From Aquirufa beregesia (GTDB taxonomy: Bacteria > Bacteroidota > Bacteroidia > Cytophagales > Spirosomataceae), in contig NZ_SEWW01000001.1 in the NCBI RefSeq assembly GCF_011090385.1, forward strand, positions 62,001 to 126,000: a DNA stretch of 64,000 nt, read 5' to 3'. Under the pieces are notes generated by a model. It saw nothing but the letters and a program-made list of their open reading frames with translations. It was not told where the DNA came from and did not search any database. The number at the start of each line of letters is the position of its first letter. Position 1 is the stretch's first letter. A program made the position numbers and the translations under genes. This document shows, one piece after another, positions 46,479-57,200 of the stretch.

Positions 46479-47147
46479 ATGACACCAATTAAACCTAGAA
46501 AATTTCGAAATAAATATAGGGTTGATACAACTCGAAAACCATATTGGGACTACAGAAGGCCTGGTGCTTATTTTATTACTATTTGTACCAAAAACAGGGT
46601 TCATTATTTTGGTAAAATTGTCAAAAAACATCCTTTATCCGATTCAGAAATGCAATTGAGTGAATTAGGTAAATTGGCAGAAAAATTTTGGAACGAAATA
46701 CCTTTACATTTTCCATTTGTAGATTTAGGTAATTTTGTCATCATGCCAGACCATATGCATGGGATGTTGATTATCAAAAATATTTTAGATACTTTGTCCA
46801 TTAGGATTTCATCAAATGAAGATAAATTTTCTCCCAATTCGAATGTCTTGGATGGAAACATAGTAAATAAAGAGGAGCCTTTCCAAAAGGTAAATGTATG
46901 TCCAAGCAAAGCATTTATGTCTTCCATTTCACCTAAATATGGATCCATATCATCTATTATTCGATCATATAAATCTGCGGTGTCAAAATATGCACACATG
47001 ATTGATGCCGCATTTTCTTGGCATTCGAATTACCACGATTATGTTGTTCTACATAAAAAAGCATTTGACAATATGCAGAAATATACACGTAATAACCCTA
47101 AAAATTGGGGAAAGAAGAGAATACGCCATATTCCTTGTTCGCGCTAA
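46479..47147 (+). mobile_element. REP-associated tyrosine transposase (RAYT, Y1 HUH family)
   Basis: The 222-residue protein has the Y1 transposase HUH motif in NFVIMPDHMHGMLII (His92, His94) and a candidate catalytic tyrosine in IIRSYKSAVSKYAH. The N-terminal WDYRRPGAYFITICTKNRVH and C-terminal HDYVVLHKKAFDNMQKYTRNNPKNW are typical of RAYTs, which are single-copy domesticated relatives of IS200/IS605 transposases that act on REP hairpins. The middle (residues 100-150) is variable, as in the family. No terminal IS ends were seen. Reading frame is intact. Confidence 0.87.
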
Positions 47148-47240
47148 ATGAATTTCTATTTTTTCATTTTTTACCTACATTTTCAGCACAACAAGCTCCC
47201 GAATTTTCCTTAGATTTACTCTCTTTAAATTCTTTTGCAA

Positions 47241-47780
47241 ATGACAACAATTTCTCGTAGAGAATGGGTAAAAGGAATGGCTTTAGCCACCTTAGGAACA
47301 GTGGCTTTTTATGACCTTTCTGCCCAATCGAAACAGGCCAATGCAGCGTCTTGGAAGCCAAGAGCATGGTCTGCAGAACAAGATCAATTACTAAGCGATT
47401 GGGTAGGAATCATTATACCTGAATCTGCTATCCCCGGAGCCGTCAGTTTGGGAGTTCCCGTATTTGTTAAAACCATGTTAGATGACTGCTATGATCCAGC
47501 CGCACAAGCGACTTTTCGTAAGGTTTTAGATGGTTTTAAAACTTCATTGGAATCCTATGTGAAAAAACCTTGGTCTCAAGCTAGCCAAGCAGAAAAAGAG
47601 CAATTTCTTTTTGTGATGGCTCATGGAAATCTAGGAGCTGATGCACAAAAAGCAATGTCAACTTTAAAAGGATTAACCATTCAGGGCTATACTTCTTCGG
47701 AAGAAATCATGGTCAATCATTTTCATTATGTCATGGCACCTGGCTATTTTAATGGCTGTGCTTCTGTCAAAAAATCATAA
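47241..47780 (+). CDS. Gluconate 2-dehydrogenase subunit 3-family protein
   Basis: The 179-residue protein begins with a Tat signal (SRREWVKGMALATLGTVAFYD) and carries the subunit 3 pattern DQLLSDWVGIIIPESAIPGA followed by GVPVFVKTMLDDCY. In known systems this small subunit gives the Tat signal that exports the GMC flavoprotein partner, which has no signal of its own. That partner is encoded directly downstream with an 11-nt gap, so the same arrangement is inferred here. ATG at 47241 is preferred to an in-frame TTG 6 nt upstream. Confidence 0.85.
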   Translation: MTTISRREWVKGMALATLGTVAFYDLSAQSKQANAASWKPRAWSAEQDQLLSDWVGIIIPESAIPGAVSLGVPVFVKTMLDDCYDPAAQATFRKVLDGFKTSLESYVKKPWSQASQAEKEQFLFVMAHGNLGADAQKAMSTLKGLTIQGYTSSEEIMVNHFHYVMAPGYFNGCASVKKS

Positions 47781-47790
47781 GTTATATTCA

Positions 47791-49500
47791 ATGAATTATT
47801 TAACTAATGCCGAAAAGCGCACCTATGGTGCCATTGTCATCGGGTCTGGAATGGCTGGAGGATGGGCTGCCAAAGAATTTTGTGAGAAAGGGGTTAAGAC
47901 TCTTGTTTTAGAAAGAGGAAGAAAGGTGACTCACAATGAAGACTATCCAACTACCTTAATGTCGCCTTGGGAATTTCCTCACCGTGGTCGATTGACTGAT
48001 GATGAAATCAAGGAAAACCCTATCATTTCTAAGTGCTATGCTTTCCGTGAGGATGCCAAGCATTTTTTTGTGAAAGATAAGGAGCACCCCTATGAGCAAG
48101 ACAAGCCCTTTGACTGGATTCGTGGTTATCAAGTAGGCGGTAAATCACTTTTATGGGCTCGTCAAACGCAGCGTTGGTCTCAATTGGATTTTGATGGACC
48201 TGCTCGCGATGGCTTTGCCACTCCTTGGCCTATTAGCTATAAAGAATTAGACCCTTGGTATTCCCATGTAGAGAAATTTGCTGGTATATCTGGAAATAAG
48301 GATGGATTAGATGCCTTACCTGATGGCGAGTTTTTACCTCCGCATGAATTGACCTGTGTGGAAAAACACTTTCAAAAGGAAATCAAGCGATTGTATAATG
48401 ATCGCCATGTGATTATCGGTCGGTGTGCGCATTTAACTCAGCCACAGGAAATCCACTATCAACAAGGTAGAGCGCAATGCTTGGGTAGGAATTTATGCCA
48501 AAGAGGCTGTCCGTATGGTGGCTATTTTTCTGCTAATGCTTCTACTTTACCTTGGGCCGCCAAAACTGGAAACATGACTTTACGTCCTGATTCCGTGGTT
48601 CATTCCATTATTTACGACGAGAAGAAACAAAAGGCCGTAGGAGTAAGGGTGGTAGATGCACATACCAAAGAAATGGTGGAATATTATGCGAAAGTGATCT
48701 TTGTTACTGCTGCAGCTTTAAATACCAATTTGATTTTATTGAATTCTACCTCGCATCGTTTCCCCAATGGACTTGGTAATGATTCAGGATTGTTGGGTAC
48801 ACACATCGCCTTTCATAACTATCGTGCTTCTATTTCAGCCGAATACGAAGGTTATTTGGACTATAAAACAGAAGGAGGACGGCCAAATTCAGGTTATATC
48901 CCTCGCTTCCGTAATTTATATAAGCAAGAAACCAACTTCTTACGAGGCTATGCTGCTGGTATGAATGCAGGAAGAGGTTCAAATACTGATCGTGAAGGGT
49001 TAGGAGAAAGCTTGAAAAATTCCTTATTAAATCCTAAACTGAATCAAATGTGGTATGCTGGCTCACACATGATGGGAGAGACGATACCGAAAGAATCCAA
49101 TAAAGTCACACTGGATAAGCTAAAAAAGGATGAAAACGGAATGCCTATTTTGCATGTGAATGTGGCTTATGATGACAATGACGATAAAATGGTGCAAGAT
49201 TTCATTGATCAATTTACTGAAATGTATACCAAAGCAGGTTTTAAAAATATCCGTCATCGAGATACCAAACAAGCACCTGGTTTAGATATCCATGAAATGG
49301 GCGGAGTGCGCATGGGAGCGGATGCTAAAACGTCTCTTTTGAATAAATGGAATCAAATGCATCATGTTAAAAATGTATTCGTGACTGATGGAGCCTGTAT
49401 GACTTCTACTTCTACACAAAATCCTTCTTTAACGTACATGGCTTTTACCGCTAGAGCAGTAGATTATGCTGTCAAAGAAATGAAAAAGGGAAATCTGTAA
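47791..49500 (+). CDS. GMC-family FAD-dependent oxidoreductase
   Basis: The 569-residue flavoprotein starts with an FAD-binding dinucleotide fold (GAIVIGSGMAGGWAAKEF, LVLERGRKV) and ends with the second FAD segment FVTDGACMTSTSTQNPSLTYM. A cysteine-rich stretch, CLGRNLCQRGCPYGG, lies in the middle. It matches the large subunit of membrane-linked sugar or polyol dehydrogenases. It lacks a signal peptide and is likely co-exported with the Tat-bearing subunit upstream. No cytochrome c subunit gene is adjacent, so the electron acceptor is unknown. The substrate is probably a sugar or alcohol. Confidence 0.88.
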   Translation: MNYLTNAEKRTYGAIVIGSGMAGGWAAKEFCEKGVKTLVLERGRKVTHNEDYPTTLMSPWEFPHRGRLTDDEIKENPIISKCYAFREDAKHFFVKDKEHPYEQDKPFDWIRGYQVGGKSLLWARQTQRWSQLDFDGPARDGFATPWPISYKELDPWYSHVEKFAGISGNKDGLDALPDGEFLPPHELTCVEKHFQKEIKRLYNDRHVIIGRCAHLTQPQEIHYQQGRAQCLGRNLCQRGCPYGGYFSANASTLPWAAKTGNMTLRPDSVVHSIIYDEKKQKAVGVRVVDAHTKEMVEYYAKVIFVTAAALNTNLILLNSTSHRFPNGLGNDSGLLGTHIAFHNYRASISAEYEGYLDYKTEGGRPNSGYIPRFRNLYKQETNFLRGYAAGMNAGRGSNTDREGLGESLKNSLLNPKLNQMWYAGSHMMGETIPKESNKVTLDKLKKDENGMPILHVNVAYDDNDDKMVQDFIDQFTEMYTKAGFKNIRHRDTKQAPGLDIHEMGGVRMGADAKTSLLNKWNQMHHVKNVFVTDGACMTSTSTQNPSLTYMAFTARAVDYAVKEMKKGNL

Positions 49501-49506
49501 GACAGC

Positions 49507-52425
49507 ATGAAATCATTTTTAAGGAAAACAGCGGAACATCTCATAGCTCAACATGGCTTTGATGAACTGAGGGAAGTCGCTGTAGTGATGCCTTCCCAAA
49601 GGGGTGCGCTTTACCTTAAAACTCAATTAGCACAATTGGGAGAAAGACCTTTTATTTCTCCCAAAGTGATGACCATTGAGGAATTTGCTCTGCAAATGAC
49701 AAATTCGGAGCTCATTGATCCCATTTCCCTATTGATGGAAGCTTTTGCATGCTTCAAGGAAGTGGATCTGCAGGTGGATTTCGATCGATTTGTTTCATGG
49801 GGACAATTGATGCTGAAAGATTTTGATATACTTGATCTTTACCTAGTGGATCCCATTCAATTGTTTTCTTTTTTGTCAGAAGCCAAATCCTTAGAACGTT
49901 GGGGGCTAGAATATGGCGAAGATCAACCTGAAAAATTCATTACAGAGAATACTAAGGCTTATTTCAAGCTCTACGATCATTTATTAGAGGTGTATATTCG
50001 TCTCAAAAGCAGATTGGAGTCCTTAGGTTTAGTGTACCGAGGAATGGCCTATCGTAAGTTGGTAGAAAATTTAGAAAATGGATTAGCCCTAGCCAAAAAC
50101 TTTAAAAAAATCTACTTTGTTGGTTTTAATGCCCTGTCGAAAGCCGAGGAAGATATTATCAGCATGTTACTCAAACAGGGTTTGGCTGAGACACTTTGGG
50201 ATGCGGATGAATATTACGTGAAAAATAAATTTCATCGGGCAGGCAACTGGTTAAGGAATTATTCTCATCCTGCTTCCCAAAACTATTTATCGCGAGGGCC
50301 TTTCCTCTGGATGGAAAAGCATTTGTTAGAAGATCCTAAAAAAGTACAAATCATAGGGCTAGCCAATCCTTCAGCTCAAGTGTATGTGGCCATGGAGGCC
50401 ATCCGAAAATGGGCATATACCTATGGAGATCAGGAACAAGTAGCTTTGGTACTGGGGGATGAATCACTTTTGGATCAAGTGACACAGTATATCGGTGAAT
50501 TTAAGGATCGCTTGAACATCACCATGGGTTTTTCCATCAAAAAGACCCAAATTTTTTCATTGATTAATTTATGGTGGGATTTGACCAAAAGAGGTGTTGA
50601 TGGACGTTTTCCTACGGCCCATTTGATGAAGCTTTGGCAGCATCCCTTAGTTCAGCTTTATGCCCAATATTGGTCAAAACATAAACAAATTGATGCCCAT
50701 AAATTATTGATTTCAAAACTCGGTACCGATAACCTATATGTGTCATTTGATACGATAAAGGAAATCAATATTCCCATTCTACACCATGTTTTGGTGCATA
50801 CGGACTCTGATTTTTCGGAGATTTTAGAACATATCAAAAGCTTTATTTATCAGATTATGCTGGCTTATCCCCGCAATGAATGGGATGAGGAAGCAGAGGC
50901 TGTTCAGCAAGCTTTTGATGTCTGTGAAACCTTAGAAACAGCTATTTTAGATAGATTTCCAATATCCTATGCCAGTGGTAAAATATTATTGATGCAATTA
51001 TTACAGCAACAAAAATTGACCTTTGAGGGGCCAGATCATAGCTCCCGGACCTTACATGTCATGGGTTTATTAGAAACGAGAACGTTGGATTTTGACCGAG
51101 TAATCGTGTTGTCATTAAATGAAGGTTCATTGCCAGGTACAAGAAAGCGAGAAAGTTTAATTCCTACTGACATAGCCAATATGTCGTATTTCTCGCTACC
51201 TACATTTACTCAGGCTGATGCGGTTACGTCCTATCACTTTTATCGATTATTGCAAAGAGCTCAGGAAGTGATTCTTTGTTATGTGCAACCTTCCGAAAAA
51301 TCAAGTATCAAGGAAATGAGTCGTTTCATTAAGCAGATACGATTCGACTGGAAAAAGAAGAATCCCCAATTGGTATTGGAAGAGCCAGTCTTGGAATTAG
51401 GTAAATTAAACAAAGAGCAGGAGGAGCATGTAAGTAGCATTGAAAAAACGGATGAGATGCGACAAAAGATCAAAGAAGTTCTTTTGAAAAGGGGACTATC
51501 TGCTTCTTCAGTGTCCATGTTAGTGACCTGTTCCATGAAGTATTACTTTTCCCAAATTGTAGGATTGCGGGATGAAAAACAAAGTGATGATGACATGGGG
51601 GCCGATGTTTTTGGTACTTGGATTCATAAAGTGTTGGAATTACTCGATAACGAAATTCAAGAGCAGCATGGAGGAAGAATGGATCAAGTGGATTGGAAGG
51701 AGAAAATCAGTCATTTGGATGATTATTTGAATCGGGCCATTCGAGAAATTGAAAAAGAAAAAGGGGTATTTGAGCTGGAAAAAGGCTTCAATTATGTATT
51801 AAAAGAAGTTGCCAAAACAATTCTAGAAAATTATTTACAAGCATCACCACAATGGGTAAATGAGCCCATTGAACTTTTGGAAGTCGAAGGAAGTTTAGAA
51901 ACACAGGTTGGAATATCGGTTGATGGGGAAATTTGGCCAGTGAAAATCAAAGGTCGTGTTGACCGATTGGATCGATTAGGGGCGAATACCATTCGGATTA
52001 TTGATTATAAAACGGGAAAAGTAGAGAAAAAAGACTTAAAAATTGGAGGAGACTTAATGTCGGAATTAACTTCCGAGGATATCAAGGAAAAACTTTTTCA
52101 ATTGTGGCTATATAAGTTTTTATTAGGTAAGGAGCTTTCCAAACCTCAGGAAGAGCGAGTGGGATATTTGAAACAAATTCATACACCTACGGCTCAGATC
52201 CAGCCTGGGATTATATCTTTTAGAAATTTATCAGCTACCGTTTTAACGGAGAATATAGAATTTAGTGAGAATCAATCATTGGAAGATTTTTTGAAAGAAT
52301 CAGAACAATTGATTGCTCATTGGGTTCATCGATTACTAGATCCTTCGGCGCCTTTTGAGAAAACAGCTAATTTGGAAGACTGCCAATATTGCGACTTCAA
52401 GGGGATTTGTCACCGGGAGGTATAG
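49507..52425 (+). CDS. AddB-like PD-(D/E)XK nuclease, helicase site degenerate
   Basis: This 972-residue protein resembles the AddB subunit of the recombination helicase-nuclease AddAB. The C-terminal nuclease has GRVDRLDRLG and IRIIDYKTGKV with the catalytic Asp and Lys. Cysteines in LVTCSMKYYF and at the very end in CQYCDFKGICHRE would hold the 4Fe-4S staple seen in AddB. The N-terminal motif I region reads VVMPSQRGALYLKTQLA and has no Gly-Lys-Thr P-loop, so helicase activity is not expected in this subunit. No addA gene is adjacent. It follows the GMC gene by 6 nt. Confidence 0.85.
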   Translation: MKSFLRKTAEHLIAQHGFDELREVAVVMPSQRGALYLKTQLAQLGERPFISPKVMTIEEFALQMTNSELIDPISLLMEAFACFKEVDLQVDFDRFVSWGQLMLKDFDILDLYLVDPIQLFSFLSEAKSLERWGLEYGEDQPEKFITENTKAYFKLYDHLLEVYIRLKSRLESLGLVYRGMAYRKLVENLENGLALAKNFKKIYFVGFNALSKAEEDIISMLLKQGLAETLWDADEYYVKNKFHRAGNWLRNYSHPASQNYLSRGPFLWMEKHLLEDPKKVQIIGLANPSAQVYVAMEAIRKWAYTYGDQEQVALVLGDESLLDQVTQYIGEFKDRLNITMGFSIKKTQIFSLINLWWDLTKRGVDGRFPTAHLMKLWQHPLVQLYAQYWSKHKQIDAHKLLISKLGTDNLYVSFDTIKEINIPILHHVLVHTDSDFSEILEHIKSFIYQIMLAYPRNEWDEEAEAVQQAFDVCETLETAILDRFPISYASGKILLMQLLQQQKLTFEGPDHSSRTLHVMGLLETRTLDFDRVIVLSLNEGSLPGTRKRESLIPTDIANMSYFSLPTFTQADAVTSYHFYRLLQRAQEVILCYVQPSEKSSIKEMSRFIKQIRFDWKKKNPQLVLEEPVLELGKLNKEQEEHVSSIEKTDEMRQKIKEVLLKRGLSASSVSMLVTCSMKYYFSQIVGLRDEKQSDDDMGADVFGTWIHKVLELLDNEIQEQHGGRMDQVDWKEKISHLDDYLNRAIREIEKEKGVFELEKGFNYVLKEVAKTILENYLQASPQWVNEPIELLEVEGSLETQVGISVDGEIWPVKIKGRVDRLDRLGANTIRIIDYKTGKVEKKDLKIGGDLMSELTSEDIKEKLFQLWLYKFLLGKELSKPQEERVGYLKQIHTPTAQIQPGIISFRNLSATVLTENIEFSENQSLEDFLKESEQLIAHWVHRLLDPSAPFEKTANLEDCQYCDFKGICHREV

Positions 52426-52495
52426 TTGTAAAATTTCATTAAGGAAATAAATGCCTTAAATTTGCCATTTCATTGACACATTTAGAATAATAAAC

Positions 52496-52780
52496 ATGAC
52501 ATTTCAAGACATCAACGACCGTATTGCCGCCATGGCCGCACAGAAAGGCGGATTAGGCGTTTCATTTAAGTTTGCATTTCCAGAAGGAATCATCGTGGTT
52601 AAAAACGATGGAACAGTCACTAATGAAAATGAAGAAGCAGATTGTACGATTTCAGCTACGGTGGAGAACTTTAGTAAAGTGATGTCGGGCGACTTAAACC
52701 CGATGATGGCTGTTATGACTGGTAAAATTAAGATTTCGGGTGATATGTCAGTAGCCATGAAATTGCAAAACTTGCTATAA
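52496..52780 (+). CDS. SCP2 sterol-binding domain protein
   Basis: This 94-residue protein is nearly a bare SCP2 domain: FPEGIIVVKNDGTVTNENEEADCTISATVENFSKVMSGDLNPMMAV, then GKIKISGDMSVAMKLQNLL. Such domains bind lipids or acyl chains in a hydrophobic tunnel; the ligand is unknown in bacteria. The start of mnmE overlaps its stop by one base (TAATG), so the two are co-translated. Confidence 0.88.
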   Translation: MTFQDINDRIAAMAAQKGGLGVSFKFAFPEGIIVVKNDGTVTNENEEADCTISATVENFSKVMSGDLNPMMAVMTGKIKISGDMSVAMKLQNLL

Positions 52781-54144
52781 TGGATTTTAAGGATACAATT
52801 ATTGCCCTAGCTACACCTTTGGGTGTAGGAGCTATTGGTGTCATCCGCTTGTCGGGCGACAAGGCCATAGCTTGGGTCAATGAGGTATTCCCAAACAAAG
52901 ATTTATCCAAACAAGCCCCACATACCTTGCACTATGGCCGTATTGAGTCGGGTGGCAGAGTGTATGATGAGGTTGTGATTAGTTTATACAAGGGACCTAA
53001 GTCCTACACCAAAGAGGATGTTATTGAGATTTCTTGTCATGGTTCGCCCTATATTCAAGAGAGTATCATTCAATTATTTGTGGAAAAAGGGGCGAGATTA
53101 GCCAGAGCAGGGGAGTTTACGCAAAGAGCCTTTTTGAATGGAGCATTTGATTTAGCCCAAGCGGAAGCCGTGGCGGATGTTATTGCAGCCGATTCAGCCG
53201 CCGCTACTTCCGCTGCTTTGCATCAATTGCGCGGAGGTTTTTCCCAGGAATTGGCCGCCTTGCGAGAGGAATTAATTCATTTTGCGTCTTTGATTGAGTT
53301 GGAGTTGGATTTTGGAGAAGAAGATGTGGAATTTGCGGATCGACAAGATTTAGAAGATTTAGTCAATAAGCTCTTGGATAAAGTGAGACCCTTGGTGGCT
53401 AGTTTTAAGGCAGGTAATGCCATTAAAAATGGCGTGGCTACCGTGATAGTAGGGAAACCCAATGCAGGAAAATCCACGCTGTTAAATGCCTTATTGAAAG
53501 AGGAGAGAGCCATAGTGTCTGATATTGCGGGCACTACTCGAGATAGCTTAGAAGATGAGTGGGTATTGGGGGGTATTCGATTCCGCTTGGTGGATACAGC
53601 AGGACTGCGTGATACTACGGATGTTATCGAAGCGCAGGGAGTTCAACGAACGCAAGCTTGGGTAAAGAAGGCTCAAGTGATTTTATATGTGGTCGATGTG
53701 AGTGAGAATAATCCTATGGATATTCAAGCTGCATTGTCGGAAATGGCCGAATTAGATATACCGCTGATTTTGGTATTGAACAAAGTCGATGAGAACCAGC
53801 CAGCCATTCAAGATTGGGAAGGATTAGGTTTTCCTACAGTGGCTATCTCAGCCAAATTCGGTCAAGGTTTAGCCGATTTTGAGCAATTGTTGTTGGAGGT
53901 TGTCGGTTTAAATCAGGTGTCCAACTCAGGAACGATGGTAACCAATTTACGACATTACGAGAAATTAAAACAGACGCAGGAAACCTTGGAAGAGGTTTTG
54001 AACGCCTTAAAAATCAATTTAACGGGAGATTTAATTGCTCAAGACCTACGTTACGCCCTACATCATTTGGGCGAGATCACAGGAGCCATATCCAACGACG
54101 ACCTTTTGAAAAATATCTTTGGGAAGTTTTGTATTGGGAAGTAA
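52780..54144 (+). CDS. mnmE: tRNA uridine-5-carboxymethylaminomethyl GTPase MnmE
   Basis: With MnmG, MnmE modifies position 5 of the wobble uridine using tetrahydrofolate, GTP and FAD. The N-terminal folate-binding domain (FKDTIIALATPLGVGAIGVI), the G domain (GKPNAGKSTLLNALL, DTAGLRD, NKVD) and the invariant C-terminal FCIGK are all present. The length of 454 residues is standard. The last 18 nt are the known attachment site used by SGI1-type genomic islands, and the DNA immediately beyond is AT-rich accessory sequence. Confidence 0.96.
   Translation: MDFKDTIIALATPLGVGAIGVIRLSGDKAIAWVNEVFPNKDLSKQAPHTLHYGRIESGGRVYDEVVISLYKGPKSYTKEDVIEISCHGSPYIQESIIQLFVEKGARLARAGEFTQRAFLNGAFDLAQAEAVADVIAADSAAATSAALHQLRGGFSQELAALREELIHFASLIELELDFGEEDVEFADRQDLEDLVNKLLDKVRPLVASFKAGNAIKNGVATVIVGKPNAGKSTLLNALLKEERAIVSDIAGTTRDSLEDEWVLGGIRFRLVDTAGLRDTTDVIEAQGVQRTQAWVKKAQVILYVVDVSENNPMDIQAALSEMAELDIPLILVLNKVDENQPAIQDWEGLGFPTVAISAKFGQGLADFEQLLLEVVGLNQVSNSGTMVTNLRHYEKLKQTQETLEEVLNALKINLTGDLIAQDLRYALHHLGEITGAISNDDLLKNIFGKFCIGK
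54127..54144 (+). other. SGI1-type attB-like sequence at the mnmE 3' end
   Basis: TTTTGTATTGGGAAGTAA, the last six codons of mnmE, differs at one base from the 18-bp direct repeat I recall for SGI1 in trmE (mnmE) of Enterobacteria (TTCTGTATTGGGAAGTAA). The sequence encodes the invariant FCIGK, so resemblance is partly forced by the protein. A second copy was looked for by eye to 60 kb and not found, and no integrase gene is in the window. Confidence 0.4.
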
Positions 54145-54224
54145 CGTATTTTTATTTTGTCTTATTTTAGTTTATTTAAGCCTATTCTGAAGAAAAATGT
54201 AATCATTTTGTCAATTTGAAAATC

Positions 54225-57200
54225 TTAATTATTCATATTGTCAATTTCAAGCCCTAAACATTTTGCAAAATCGATGAATCTTTCCGAGCTGTTATTAATT
54301 AATTTTTCTTTTATGAATTCTAAAATATCCTGAGCTTCTTCACCCGCAGAACTTATAATTGCAGGCATTTTTTCTTGGTTACTAAATATTATTTGTAAGC
54401 AATCTTCATTTTCAAAAACTTCTGTTATAAATATTGTTCTTAGAGATGAAGTGTTTTTTTCTAAGTCAGAGTAATCAAATAGCCATTCTCCAAAATATTT
54501 AAAGAGTGCTACATTCATAGAGTCTAATCGACAAATAGTGTCACGTACTCTATTAAAAGTAGCTTTTAATGACTTACGTTGTTCTACAAATTTTTTAATA
54601 ATATTTTGAATTACATCTTTATTTGGCAATTCATCAGTATTTCCAGTTGAAATATCATTTAGGAAATCTTTAAATGCTTCGAATGAGTTACTAGAATATT
54701 TATAATCAATTATTAAACTGGATTCAATTTCGTAAGAGTCGGGATTTTTTAATGATTCTTTCCATTGTTCTTTTGTTAATGTATTTAAGTACTCTTTTAC
54801 CGTTTCAATGCATTTATTTCCTATTTGAATATTTTCAAGTAGAGATTGCTCTAAGAAAAATGGTGTTACTATTTCTTTTACGTTTACAACATTGATTTCA
54901 TCCGAAAACGAGATATCTAAGCCATTTAATCTAATTAGGAGAGTTCGAGGATTTATATTTCCTAATTCACAAATTTCTTTAAAGTTCCAAATCAGTGTGT
55001 TAATGTCAGCTCTAGAAACTTTACTATCATTAACTGTAAGATACTTTGCAATTTCGGTAAATAGCAAACTACTGTTAAATTGTTTCAAACCTAATAGTAT
55101 ATCATCAAAATCTATATAATTCTCTAATCTCGTTGCAATTTTTTGAATTAATTCTGAATCATTACTTTCTAAAACCGATTTAAAGGGACTATTAAGAATT
55201 GATTCAAAGTTATCAAGTTTAGCAATTCTCATTGCAATTAACTCGAAATAGAAATCTTCCTCGACTGTAGATTGCTTAAATAAAGTACTTATTGTAGAAT
55301 TTTCTAATTTAATTTCCAATGGTTTTTCTGAACTAACTTCTTTATACCTAGTGAACAAAATATTCATTTCTTCTTTTTCGTTTCTAGGTGCATTTGATGA
55401 TATCAATTGTTCCAAATTCTTTGTGAATTTACTTAATGAATATTCTGAAGTAATATAAGGGAGAAAATCAATATCTTTTAATTGCAGAATATTTAGTTTT
55501 ATCAAATATTCATTTAAGTTATTTTCATCTGTTTTAATATTGTACTTTGAATAATTATTCTTTGCTTTTGAAATAAAAGCTATAAACTCTTGAACAGATG
55601 TTAGTTTTGGTTTGAGACCTGAAAATACAGGTAGAGATCCCTTAAATTTGACATTAATTTTATTTAGACTTTCAAAATAATTTAATGTTGAAAATGAAGG
55701 ATCATCATATAGGTCATTTTTAAGTTTAGACAAATATTCTTTTTGATCAGAAACCTTAGAGAGTAGTATAAGTTGATATTCACTTATTAGAGAATTAGGT
55801 TTTGAGATAATTTTTCGGTAAAGTGAATTCCAAATTATATTAGACTTATGTGCATTACCAATTTTTTCTGTTGATAATTTATCTAACGCAAGAATTGCAT
55901 TTTCGTAGTTTGAAACGTCAATAATAACATTTTCAAGAATATCATAAAATTCAGGAATAGAACTAGTCTTTTCAAGTTCATATGAATTATTTTCATTCAA
56001 TGCCCGTTTTATCCTGTCTGTAAATACAATTTGAATTGCTTTTTCGGGGTCTACTTGGTAAAATAATGCTGAGATAAACTTTGGAAGTTCCTCATCATTA
56101 TTATATAAATATGTAAGTCCTTTTAAGTATGTAGGTTTAATAATTTCATCAATTGGTTTTTTAGCAAGAAATGGCTTACCAAGAATGAAAATGGCAATGT
56201 AATTATTTGGAATAGAGTTCTTAATTGTTTGTTTTATAGATACAAACTCGTTTATAAATGCGATAATTTTTCTAGGAGTTATTTCATCATTTAGTAAGTC
56301 AAATATTTGTAAAACATTATTACTTTCAATTAATGAATTCTCTTCTCCAAAAGCTAATTTCCATTGATCTGTAAAGTATTTTTTCCAATCAGAAAGTATT
56401 GGCGGCGATACTCTGTAAACAACATTGAATGTTTTATTTATAAAATCTTCCCCGTAATGTTTTTCATTTTCCTGTGAAACAAAAGCTAGTTTGATGTGTT
56501 CTCTGTCAAATGGAATTATTACTTTAACGTTTTCATATGAATGCTCACAAAAAAAAACATGAATAGAAGACCATAACTCTTGAACTTTTCGTTGGGGAAG
56601 TCTGTCCATATTGTCAAATACTAGAATTAATTTTTTATTTCCTAAATCTACTGAAATCTCTTTCATCCAGTTTCTGAATTTTCTAACAGAAGGTTCATCC
56701 TCTGATATTGTTTCATATCTTGTCTCCTCTTCAAGTTTATTTTGATATTCTAGAAATAATTTAGTAAATGCATTTTTAAGTTTTCTAGAAATGGATTTTT
56801 CATTTTCTAGAAAAAAATAACATATAAATAATGTCAATATTAATAGAACTGGAATAGATAAAATTATCAAACTAATTAAATAGTGACACTTAGCATTTTC
56901 AGCTTTTTCGGATAGATACTTAAATATTGGGTTGCTCAAAACAGCCAAACCTGTTATTATAATACCAATACTAAGTCTGGGCATTCTTTTACTTTCTGTT
57001 TTTCTTGTTTTAGCAAGTAATTGATTTAATTTAGTATTCCATTTGTCTTTTTTTAAAATATCTTGAGTTAAATCTTCAGTTAACTCTTCTAAGAAAGAGC
57101 GTCTATGAAGGTCTTCTTGGTGCCCCCATGCGTCATAAATAAAAAAATGATAATTCTCATTAGTCAAAATGTTATGAACTTGACTAACAACATTTGATTT

